A DNA stretch of 5,100 bases from Actinomycetota bacterium. GTDB lineage: Bacteria > Actinomycetota > Acidimicrobiia > Acidimicrobiales > JAFATL01. The stretch covers positions 1 to 5,100 of the forward strand of contig JAFATL010000630.1 of NCBI GenBank assembly GCA_019243975.1, written 5' to 3'. Made by a program: the position numbers and the translations under genes. The notes under the pieces were generated by a model. That model was not told the DNA's origin. It made no database searches and was given only the letters and a program-made list of their open reading frames with translations. Shown piece by piece: positions 1 through 4,234 of this stretch. How positions within the stretch are numbered: position 1 is the stretch's first letter; the number at the start of each line of letters is the position of its first letter.

Positions 1-529
1 GGCCCTGCGACAGCACCCCGAGCGCGTCGGTGTCCTGGCGGGTGATGGCCCACTTCTCGGCGATGCGTTCGGCGCCCTCGAACTGGCTCGTGTACTCGTA
101 GCGGCCGAAGTAGCTCTTGGGGATCGCACGCCCGGGCCCGTTCTGCACGTTGGAGCCGAGGGGGATCCGGCTCATCGACTCGACGCCGCACGACAGGGCG
201 ACGTCGATGGTGCCGGAGGCGATGAGGCTGGCGGCCAGGTTGGTGGCCTGCTGTGACGAGCCGCACTGGCTGTCGACCGTCGTCGACGCCACGGTCAACG
301 GGAGACCAGCGGTGAGCCACGCCGTGCGCCCGATGTTGAAGGACTGCTCGCCCACCTGGCTCACGCAGCCGGCCACGATCTGGTCGACCTCGGCCGGGTC
401 GATGCCGGCCCGTTCGATGCACGCCAGCTGCACGGCCGCCAGCAGGTCGGCTGCGTGCATGGTGGACAGGCCACCGCCCCGCCGCCCCAACGGGCTGCGG
501 ACGGCTTCAACGATCACGACGTCGGTCAT
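1..529 (-). CDS. Thiolase (acetyl-CoA acetyltransferase family), N-terminal part
   Basis: This is the N-terminal 176 residues of a thiolase; the rest lies beyond the left edge. Thiolases cleave 3-ketoacyl-CoA with CoA, or run the reverse condensation, in the cytoplasm. The protein opens MTDVVIVEAVRSPLGRRGG, the usual thiolase start. Near residue 89 it has DSQCGSSQQA, which holds the nucleophilic cysteine (Cys89), followed by the family's SGTIDVALSCGVESMSR stretch at about 105-121. The second catalytic cysteine and the histidines lie in the missing C-terminal half, since the family is usually about 390 residues. The ATG at 529 is the only sensible start: an in-frame TGA, the stop of the upstream membrane-protein gene, sits 15 bases before it. 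There is no Shine-Dalgarno sequence, but TACATT lies 7 bases before the ATG, so a leaderless transcript is possible. A catabolic 3-ketoacyl-CoA thiolase is more likely than a biosynthetic one given the neighbours, but the substrate is unknown. Confidence 0.93.
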   Translation of the reverse strand, partial: MTDVVIVEAVRSPLGRRGGGLSTMHAADLLAAVQLACIERAGIDPAEVDQIVAGCVSQVGEQSFNIGRTAWLTAGLPLTVASTTVDSQCGSSQQATNLAASLIASGTIDVALSCGVESMSRIPLGSNVQNGPGRAIPKSYFGRYEYTSQFEGAERIAEKWAITRQDTDALGVLSQG

Positions 530-536
530 GCCGACG

Positions 537-542
537 AATGTA
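537..542 (-). promoter_or_regulatory. Candidate -10 element (TACATT) for a leaderless thiolase transcript
   Basis: TACATT fits the actinobacterial -10 pattern TAnnnT and ends exactly 7 bases before the thiolase ATG, so transcription would begin at or next to the start codon. No convincing -35 hexamer lies 16-18 bases upstream. It falls between the stop of the membrane-protein gene and the thiolase. The thiolase could instead be read only from an upstream operon promoter. Confidence 0.35.
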
Positions 543-544
543 GG

Positions 545-832
545 TCAGCGCCCGATTCTGCGGCGATTGCCGTCGAGGGGGCGACGGCGGCCTTCGATGG
601 CGCCCAGCACGCCGAGGAAGATGGTGGCACCAAGGGCGGCGAGAAGGACCGAGCGCAGGCCGAAGTGGCGGATGCCCTCGTAGCCGGCCGCCCGGGCCAG
701 CGCGCCGCCGATGAACGCGCCAATGACGCCGACGGCGATGTTGGTGATGCAGCCTCGGCCCTTCCGGCCGGTGACCATGCCCGCGATCCACGCCGCCAGC
801 AGCCCCACGATCGCCCACGAGATGAGTCCCAC
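545..832 (-). CDS. GlsB/YeaQ/YmgE-family small membrane protein
   Basis: A 95-residue integral membrane protein of the family historically named transglycosylase-associated (Pfam Transgly_assoc). Its biochemical role is not established; relatives are often stress-induced. Three hydrophobic segments are visible, at about residues 2-20, 29-48 and 58-79. The Gly-rich signature GRKGRGCITNIAVGVIGAFI at about 22-41 is typical of the family. The tail after residue 80 is short and very arginine-rich (GRRRPLDGNRRRIGR), so it probably faces the cytoplasm. The length is close to the usual 80-100 residues. The start is GTG at 832, which puts the first helix right at the N-terminus as in relatives. There is no Shine-Dalgarno sequence. 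It lies 50 bases downstream of a 45-residue ORF and 15 bases upstream of the thiolase, all on one strand, so co-transcription is likely. The functional link to the thiolase is unclear. Confidence 0.9.
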   Translation of the reverse strand: MGLISWAIVGLLAAWIAGMVTGRKGRGCITNIAVGVIGAFIGGALARAAGYEGIRHFGLRSVLLAALGATIFLGVLGAIEGRRRPLDGNRRRIGR

Positions 833-839
833 GGGCGAA

Positions 840-845
840 AGGCTA
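840..845 (-). promoter_or_regulatory. Candidate -10 element (TAGCCT) before the GlsB-type gene
   Basis: TAGCCT fits TAnnnT and ends 7 bases before the GTG start, the spacing expected of a leaderless mRNA. I see no -35 match at the right distance, so this rests on the hexamer, its spacing, and the absence of a ribosome binding site. Confidence 0.3.
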
Positions 846-882
846 CGTCGCGATCATGGCGACGGAGCCGTGACTTCGGTCG

Positions 883-1020
883 CTACGCGGCGGCCCGGCG
901 GGTGGCTTCGGCCAGCGCCCGGCGTGCCTCGGCCAGGCCCTGGCGGCCCAGCTCCCGGGTGCGCTCGTCGAGCTTCCAGGCGGTCTCTTCGTCCTCGATC
1001 AGAACAAGCTGTCGTGCCAT
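883..1020 (-). CDS. Hypothetical 45-residue charged helical protein
   Basis: A short ORF starting MARQLVLIEDEETAWKLDER and ending in an Ala/Arg-rich helix, EARRALAEATRRAAA. I do not recognise a named domain. The first eight residues are hydrophobic or basic and could form a strand. The remainder should be a highly charged amphipathic helix with alternating acidic and arginine residues, consistent with a small protein that binds a partner or nucleic acid. There is no signal peptide or membrane segment. Support for its reality is the protein-like composition and the upstream sequence: TTGTCA and CATACT motifs place a transcription start at or beside the ATG. There is no Shine-Dalgarno sequence, as expected for a leaderless gene. 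It precedes the GlsB-type membrane-protein gene by 50 bases on the same strand. If the promoter is of the damage-inducible type, the protein may belong to a stress response; that is inference. A spurious ORF remains possible. Confidence 0.65.
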   Translation of the reverse strand: MARQLVLIEDEETAWKLDERTRELGRQGLAEARRALAEATRRAAA

Positions 1021-1027
1021 GTCACTC

Positions 1028-1050
1028 AGTATGAACAGAGGGTGTGACAA
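1028..1050 (-). promoter_or_regulatory. Promoter resembling the PafBC (RecA-NDp) DNA-damage promoter, leaderless
   Basis: Reading the minus strand, TTGTCA (1050-1045) is followed by CAC, eight bases, and CATACT (1033-1028). The mycobacterial PafBC-dependent promoter is described as TTGTCRGTG-N8-TAnnnT. The -35 core and the short spacing match; GTG is replaced by CAC, and the -10 has C in place of its first T. The -10 ends 7 bases before the ATG at 1020, so transcription should begin at or next to the start codon. The 11-base spacing between hexamers is too short for an ordinary sigma-70 promoter but is what the PafBC class uses. Confidence 0.5.
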
Positions 1051-1083
1051 GAACTATTTCCAGCGTTTCCCCAGGTCACACCC
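1040..1083. repeat. 9-bp perfect inverted repeat, GGGTGTGAC / GTCACACCC
   Basis: The left arm GGGTGTGAC (1040-1048) and right arm GTCACACCC (1075-1083) are perfect reverse complements separated by 26 bases. The left arm coincides with the -35 region of the minus-strand promoter for the 45-residue protein. The plus-strand right arm has no -10-like hexamer at the matching distance, so it is probably not a second promoter. It could be a two-site operator for a dimeric regulator, or a chance repeat. Confidence 0.45.
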
Positions 1084-1100
1084 CCCGCCGGTCCATCGCC

Positions 1101-1143
1101 TTTCGCGCTTGAACTCGTCTGGGGGACGAGTTGAAGCGCTAAA
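1101..1143 (-). terminator. Strong hairpin after the VOC gene, probable transcription terminator
   Basis: The core arms GCGCTTGAACTCGTC (1105-1119) and GACGAGTTGAAGCGC (1125-1139) pair over 15 positions with a single mismatch (G1111/G1133) around a 5-base loop. Beyond one further mismatch (C1104/T1140), three outer TTT/AAA pairs extend the stem. It begins 6 bases past the VOC-protein stop on the minus strand and ahead of the promoter of the next minus-strand gene. It therefore probably ends the VOC transcript and insulates the two units. No U-tract follows the stem on either strand, as is common for actinobacterial terminators. Confidence 0.6.
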
Positions 1144-1149
1144 GCGAGC

Positions 1150-1677
1150 TCACATGACGGGCTTGCCGTACATCTCGCCGAGGGGGTCGCTGATCAGCTC
1201 GAGGCGGGCGCCGTCGGGGTCGGCGAAGTAGATCGACGAGCCGTCGACGTGCGCGTAGGGGACCCCGGCGGCGTCGAGCTTGCCCTTGAGGTGCTGCCAG
1301 CGGTCGGGGGCGACCGAGATGGCGAGGTGGTGCAGGCCGCCCAGCACTTCGGCGTAGGCACTGAGTCCGAGGCCGGGCAGGTCGAAGAACGCCAGTGCGT
1401 TGCCGTTGCCGATGTCGAAGAAGAAGTGCGTCGACCCGCCGTAGTCGCGGTTCTCGAACATCTCGGTGAGCGGGAACTCGAGCAGGCCTTGGTAGAAGTC
1501 GACCGTGCGCTCGACGTCGCTGCTCAAGAGGGCGATGTGATGCACGCCGCGCGCCGACGACTGCCCGCGTTGGCCCGACGGACGGAGGTGCCGCGCCGCG
1601 ATCTCCTCCCGCGTCTTGGTGGCCGCGTCGCGGGCCGCGCCGATCAGGCCCGCCTTCGAAACAGGGTCGTCCGTCAC
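1150..1677 (-). CDS. Glyoxalase / VOC-fold metalloprotein (vicinal oxygen chelate superfamily)
   Basis: A 175-residue cytoplasmic protein with two glyoxalase-type beta-alpha-beta-beta-beta modules, at about residues 44-103 and 113-165, preceded by a 43-residue charged helical extension. Candidate metal ligands are His47 (GVHHIALL), His117 (GLHHLAISV) and Glu160 (DPDGARLEL). The end of the first module (ALAFFDLPG) has no glutamate at the corresponding place, so one ligand may be absent or come from elsewhere. Such proteins act as isomerases, epimerases, lyases or extradiol dioxygenases, and the reaction cannot be told here. The GTG at 1677 is chosen because no other start codon lies nearby in frame. 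Reading further upstream gives Ser/Pro/Arg-rich sequence antisense to a well-supported small gene. The gene is divergent from the plus-strand operon, with 44 bases between starts. A hairpin 6 bases after its stop suggests it is transcribed alone. Confidence 0.88.
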   Translation of the reverse strand: MTDDPVSKAGLIGAARDAATKTREEIAARHLRPSGQRGQSSARGVHHIALLSSDVERTVDFYQGLLEFPLTEMFENRDYGGSTHFFFDIGNGNALAFFDLPGLGLSAYAEVLGGLHHLAISVAPDRWQHLKGKLDAAGVPYAHVDGSSIYFADPDGARLELISDPLGEMYGKPVM

Positions 1678-1683
1678 GGCTTC

Positions 1684-1689
1684 AGTCTG
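1684..1689 (-). promoter_or_regulatory. Weak candidate -10 element (CAGACT) for the VOC gene
   Basis: On the minus strand CAGACT (within TACAGACT, 1691-1684) ends 6 bases before the GTG start. It keeps the A at position 2 and T at position 6 of the -10 pattern, and no ribosome binding site is present. It abuts the plus-strand -10 candidate at 1690-1695. There is no clear -35. Confidence 0.22.
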
Positions 1690-1695
1690 TACCCT
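1690..1695 (+). promoter_or_regulatory. Candidate -10 element (TACCCT) for the plus-strand operon
   Basis: TACCCT fits TAnnnT and would start transcription near 1702, leaving a leader of about 20 bases that contains the GGAGGA ribosome binding site. No good -35 hexamer is seen 16-18 bases upstream. It is the only TAnnnT close to the operon start in the 44-base divergent region. Confidence 0.35.
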
Positions 1696-1710
1696 TCGGG
1701 CACGACCTTC

Positions 1711-1716
1711 GGAGGA
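1711..1716 (+). promoter_or_regulatory. Ribosome binding site GGAGGA for the 32-residue ORF
   Basis: GGAGG ends 6 bases before the ATG at 1722. It is the strongest Shine-Dalgarno match in the window and the main reason to accept the very short ORF behind it as a gene. Confidence 0.85.
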
Positions 1717-1721
1717 AACCC

Positions 1722-1820
1722 ATGCCTGGAAAAGTGCCTCAGAAGCCCAACGAGAAGAAGAAGGGCAAGAGCCTGAAGGAGAAGCGTCAGGCCAAGCGGG
1801 CCAAGAAGTCGGGTTCGTAG
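1722..1820 (+). CDS. Small lysine-rich basic protein (32 residues)
   Basis: The ORF begins MPGKVPQKPNEKKKGKSLKE and ends with KRAKKSGS. Thirteen of its 32 residues are Lys or Arg and only three are acidic, so it is strongly basic. The N-terminus has two prolines and is probably disordered. The segment KSLKEKRQAKRAKK should form a basic helix. I recall short actinobacterial proteins with a similar SLKEKR-KR-KK core, but know of no established function. Binding to RNA, the ribosome or DNA is a plausible guess from charge alone. It has an ideal ribosome binding site and is the first gene of the plus-strand run, with 15 bases to the next start. It is too short for most gene finders and may be missing from standard annotations. 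Confidence 0.8.
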   Translation: MPGKVPQKPNEKKKGKSLKEKRQAKRAKKSGS

Positions 1821-1835
1821 ACCGAGGCGCCGGCG

Positions 1836-2228
1836 ATGCTCGCATTCGATGGCGTCTTCGGCCTCGCCCTGCTGGGCCTGTGGATCTACTGCGTCTTCGA
1901 CGTCATCACCACCGACGAGTCGCTGATCCGCAACCTGCCCAAGCTGCTGTGGCTGGCGATCGTGCTGTTCATCCCCGACATCGGCTCGATCGCCTGGCTC
2001 GTCGCGGGCCGGCCGCCGAAGGCCAGCTTCCGCATCGCCGGCGCGCCGTCGTACGGCCCCAACCGCGAGACGATCCGCCGCCCCGAGGACGGCCCGCGCT
2101 TCGACGACCTCGACGGCATGAACGACGTCGTCCGTGAGCGCGAGGAGCGGTCCCGCCTGCGCATGTGGGAGGAGCAGCTGCGCCGCCGCGAGGAGGAGCT
2201 CCGCAAGCGCGAAGAGGGCCTCGAGTAG
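1836..2228 (+). CDS. PLDc_N-domain membrane protein with charged coiled-coil tail
   Basis: A 130-residue protein with two transmembrane helices, at about residues 5-22 and 38-58. They are joined by the short loop FDVITTDESLIRNLPK and followed by PDIGSIAWLVAGRP, the signature of the phospholipase D N-terminal (PLDc_N) domain. No catalytic HKD motif is present, so it is not itself a phospholipase; such stand-alone domains are common in actinobacteria and have no assigned role. After a proline/glycine-rich linker (60-95), residues from about 99 to the end (REREERSRLRMWEEQL, then RRREEELRKREEGLE) form a highly charged coiled coil, probably cytoplasmic and mediating self-association. GAGG lies 8 bases before the ATG. 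The gene follows the lysine-rich small gene by 15 bases and precedes the amidohydrolase by 24, all on one strand. Confidence 0.88.
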   Translation: MLAFDGVFGLALLGLWIYCVFDVITTDESLIRNLPKLLWLAIVLFIPDIGSIAWLVAGRPPKASFRIAGAPSYGPNRETIRRPEDGPRFDDLDGMNDVVREREERSRLRMWEEQLRRREEELRKREEGLE

Positions 2229-2239
2229 CGGTCCGGTGC

Positions 2240-2245
2240 GAAGAT
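2240..2245 (+). promoter_or_regulatory. Weak candidate -10 element (GAAGAT) before the amidohydrolase
   Basis: GAAGAT ends exactly 7 bases before the ATG at 2253 and keeps A2 and T6 of the -10 pattern, but lacks the initial T. The amidohydrolase has no Shine-Dalgarno sequence, so an internal leaderless start is possible. The gene may equally be read through from upstream. Confidence 0.22.
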
Positions 2246-2252
2246 CGCGGGC

Positions 2253-3419
2253 ATGACAGCCGAGAAGCTGTGGGCGAACTCGGGTGACTCGCACTTCATC
2301 GAGCCGCTGAACATCTTCGACAAGCTGCCCGAGCACATCCGGGACCGGATGCCCCGCAGCGTGAAGGACCCGTCGGGCGAGTTCGAGACGATCTACGTCG
2401 ATGGCCTCGAGTTCCGCCGCGACCTGCCTCAGCGCGACCCCAGCAAGCCCAAGAAGAGCTTCGGCGGCATCAGTGCCCGCCCCATCGGGACGACGGCCGA
2501 GGACTTCATCACGCGCGTGCTCAACGGCAACGACGCCGAGCATCGCCTCAAGGACCTCGACGACGAGGGTGTATGGGCCGAGGTGATGTACCCGGGCTTG
2601 GGCATCTGGCAGTTCAACATCCGCACGCCTGAGGTGGCCCGGGCCGGCGCCCGGGCGATCAACGAGTTCGCCGCTCACTTCCAGTCGAAGTCTCCCCGCT
2701 TCGTGTGCTGCGCGACGTTGCCGCTGGTCGACGTCGACGACGCCGTCGGCGAGGTGAAGCGCTGCAAGGACGAAGGTTTCCTCATCGCCTTCCTACCGGT
2801 GAAGCCGCCCGCGGGCCGGCCCGAGTGGCACGAGGACGAGTGGGCGCCGTTGTGGGCCGCGTTCGAAGAGACGGGCATGCGCATCGGGTTCCACATCGGT
2901 ACCGAGCCGTTCGCGCCGACGCAGCGACAGGGCCTCTACTACCGCGGGCCCGGCGGCGCCGTCCTCAACTACGTCGAGACGACCTACGGCGGCCAGCGCG
3001 CCGTGACCCAGCTGATCGCGTGCGGTGCCCTTGATCGTCATCCCGAATTGAAGGTGCTGGTGTCGGAGGGCGGCGCCACCTGGGGGCCGTTCCTCGCCGA
3101 CCGCATGGACGAGGGCTACCGCCAGCACAGCGTGGCCGTGAAGCCGACGCTGTCGAAGCCGCCGTCGCAGTTCCTCTACGAGCAGGTGTACGCGTCGTTC
3201 CAGCACGACAGCTCGGCCGTGAAGGCGTGCTCGGCCATGGGGTGGCAGAACGTGATGTGGGGGAGCGACTACCCCCACTTCGAGGGCACGTTCGGCCACA
3301 CCCAGAAGACGCTGCACGAGCTGTTCGACGACGTCGACCCGGTTGTGTCGCACCGCATCCGCATCGGCGCGTTCCAGGAGTTGTTCCCGAGCGTCCCCGC
3401 TCCGCCGTTCGCCACCTAG
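2253..3419 (+). CDS. Amidohydrolase-2 family metal-dependent hydrolase/decarboxylase
   Basis: A 388-residue cytoplasmic TIM-barrel enzyme of the amidohydrolase-related family that includes ACMSD-type decarboxylases and many uncharacterised actinobacterial catabolic hydrolases. Visible signatures are GDSHFIEP near the N-terminus (Asp12, His14, in place of the HxH pair), a long insertion with EDFITRVLNGNDAEHRLKDL (83-102), GVWAEVMYPG (106-115), RIGFHIG (His214), RHPELKVLVSEGGATW (262-277) and MWGSDYPHFEG (Asp339, His342). His14, His214 and Asp339 are the likely metal ligands. Glu272 falls where ACMSD relatives have a catalytic histidine, as in other actinobacterial homologues with a VxE(S/G)G motif. 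The ATG at 2253 precedes the conserved DxH by 11 codons, the normal distance. The thioesterase gene follows after 14 bases. C-C or C-N hydrolysis, or decarboxylation of a ring-derived acid, would fit; the substrate is unknown. Confidence 0.9.
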   Translation: MTAEKLWANSGDSHFIEPLNIFDKLPEHIRDRMPRSVKDPSGEFETIYVDGLEFRRDLPQRDPSKPKKSFGGISARPIGTTAEDFITRVLNGNDAEHRLKDLDDEGVWAEVMYPGLGIWQFNIRTPEVARAGARAINEFAAHFQSKSPRFVCCATLPLVDVDDAVGEVKRCKDEGFLIAFLPVKPPAGRPEWHEDEWAPLWAAFEETGMRIGFHIGTEPFAPTQRQGLYYRGPGGAVLNYVETTYGGQRAVTQLIACGALDRHPELKVLVSEGGATWGPFLADRMDEGYRQHSVAVKPTLSKPPSQFLYEQVYASFQHDSSAVKACSAMGWQNVMWGSDYPHFEGTFGHTQKTLHELFDDVDPVVSHRIRIGAFQELFPSVPAPPFAT

Positions 3420-3433
3420 TGTCCCGGGCGCAT

Positions 3434-4234
3434 ATGGACGCGCTCACCTTCCTCGGCTTGCAGCCGACCGACGACCCCAACCGGTGGAAGCTGCCCGTCA
3501 CCGATGGCATCTCGACCGGCGGCGGCTTCCTGTTCGGCGGCGCCGGCCTGGCCGCGGGGATCGAGGCGCTCGAGCGCACCTCCGGCCGCCCCGTGGTGTG
3601 GGCCACCGCCCAATACCTGTCGTTCGCCCGCCCGCCGGCGGTGCTCGACGTCGACGTGAAGATGGCCGTCACCGGCCACCAGGTGAGCCAGGGCCGGGCC
3701 GTGGCCCACGACGGCGACAACGAGATCCTCACCGTCAACGCCGCGTTGGGTCGCCGGCCCCTGGAGGCGACGGGTGAATGGGCGATCCGGCCCGACGTAC
3801 CTGGGCCGCATGAATGCGGGCCGCGCCGGCACTGGCGGGGCGAGACCAACGACATCTCGTCGCGGCTCAACGTGCGGGTGGCCATCGGCCGCGACTTCGA
3901 CGAGCTCGACGGCACGCCCGGCAACGGCCGCACGGCCATGTGGGCCCGCCTGCCCGACATCGAGATGTCCGCCGCCGGCCTCGCGGTGCTGGGCGACTTC
4001 GTGCCGTCGGGCATCGGCCAGGCCCTCGGCCTGCGCGCCGGCGGCAACAGCCTCGACAACACGTTGCGCGTAGCCCGCATCGTGCCCACCGAGTGGGTGC
4101 TCCTCGACATCCGCATCCACGCCGTGGCCAACGGCTTCGGCCACGGCCTCGTGCACCTGTGGGCCGAGGACGGCACGCTGCTCGGCACCGCCAGTCAGTC
4201 CGCCATCGTCCGCTTTTGGAGAGATCAAACATGA
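3434..4234 (+). CDS. Acyl-CoA thioesterase, TesB-like double hotdog
   Basis: A 266-residue protein with two hotdog modules, at about 20-120 and 165-262. The first shows GGFLFGGAGLAAGIEAL (30-46) and the F-ARPPAVLDVDV strand region (64-75). The second shows SLDNTLRVARIVPTEWVLLD (206-225) and EDGTLLGTASQSAIVRFW (245-262). Compared with E. coli TesB, the catalytic Asp (here Asp208) and Gln (here Gln255) are conserved, but the Thr aligns with a small nonpolar residue around 231, so the acyl-CoA range or rate may differ. It would hydrolyse acyl-CoA to free acid and CoA in the cytoplasm. The ATG at 3434 lies 14 bases after the amidohydrolase stop. The frame is open further upstream, to about 3227, but that would overlap the amidohydrolase and give Arg-rich non-domain sequence. 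Its TGA overlaps the next ATG, so translation of the two genes is probably coupled. Confidence 0.87.
   Translation: MDALTFLGLQPTDDPNRWKLPVTDGISTGGGFLFGGAGLAAGIEALERTSGRPVVWATAQYLSFARPPAVLDVDVKMAVTGHQVSQGRAVAHDGDNEILTVNAALGRRPLEATGEWAIRPDVPGPHECGPRRHWRGETNDISSRLNVRVAIGRDFDELDGTPGNGRTAMWARLPDIEMSAAGLAVLGDFVPSGIGQALGLRAGGNSLDNTLRVARIVPTEWVLLDIRIHAVANGFGHGLVHLWAEDGTLLGTASQSAIVRFWRDQT
4218..4223 (+). promoter_or_regulatory. Ribosome binding site GGAGAG for the LLM oxidoreductase
   Basis: GGAGAG lies inside the end of the thioesterase gene, 7 bases before the ATG at 4231. It fixes that ATG, in the ATGA overlap, as the start. Confidence 0.75.

Noticed and set aside
529..547. A translational fusion of the GlsB-type protein and the thiolase, which share one frame with a single TGA between them.
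   Set aside because: The TGA is a normal stop, the thiolase has a standard N-terminus at its own ATG, and no recoding signal is evident.
1073..1095. A plus-strand promoter from the second GTCACACCC element.
   Set aside because: The hexamer at the matching distance is GGTCCA, not -10-like, and no plus-strand gene follows.
117..1231. Plus-strand open frames across the thiolase and GlsB-type genes.
   Set aside because: They are antisense to genes with clear catalytic or membrane signatures, and their low-complexity Arg/Ala/Pro composition is not protein-like.
1678..1845. An upstream extension of the VOC gene that would make it 231 residues.
   Set aside because: The added residues are Ser/Pro/Arg-rich, match no domain, and run antisense to the 32-residue gene, which has an excellent ribosome binding site.
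1674..2678. Long minus-strand open frame of 334 residues.
   Set aside because: It is antisense to three well-supported plus-strand genes, with Leu/Ala/Arg-rich composition typical of a shadow frame in high-GC DNA.
3227..3433. An upstream extension of the thioesterase frame to 335 residues.
   Set aside because: It lies within the conserved C-terminal coding region of the amidohydrolase (GSDYPH) and encodes Arg-rich sequence unlike a hotdog protein.
2965..4228. Long minus-strand open frames of about 407 and 270 residues.
   Set aside because: They are antisense to the amidohydrolase and thioesterase, and no recognisable motif is present.
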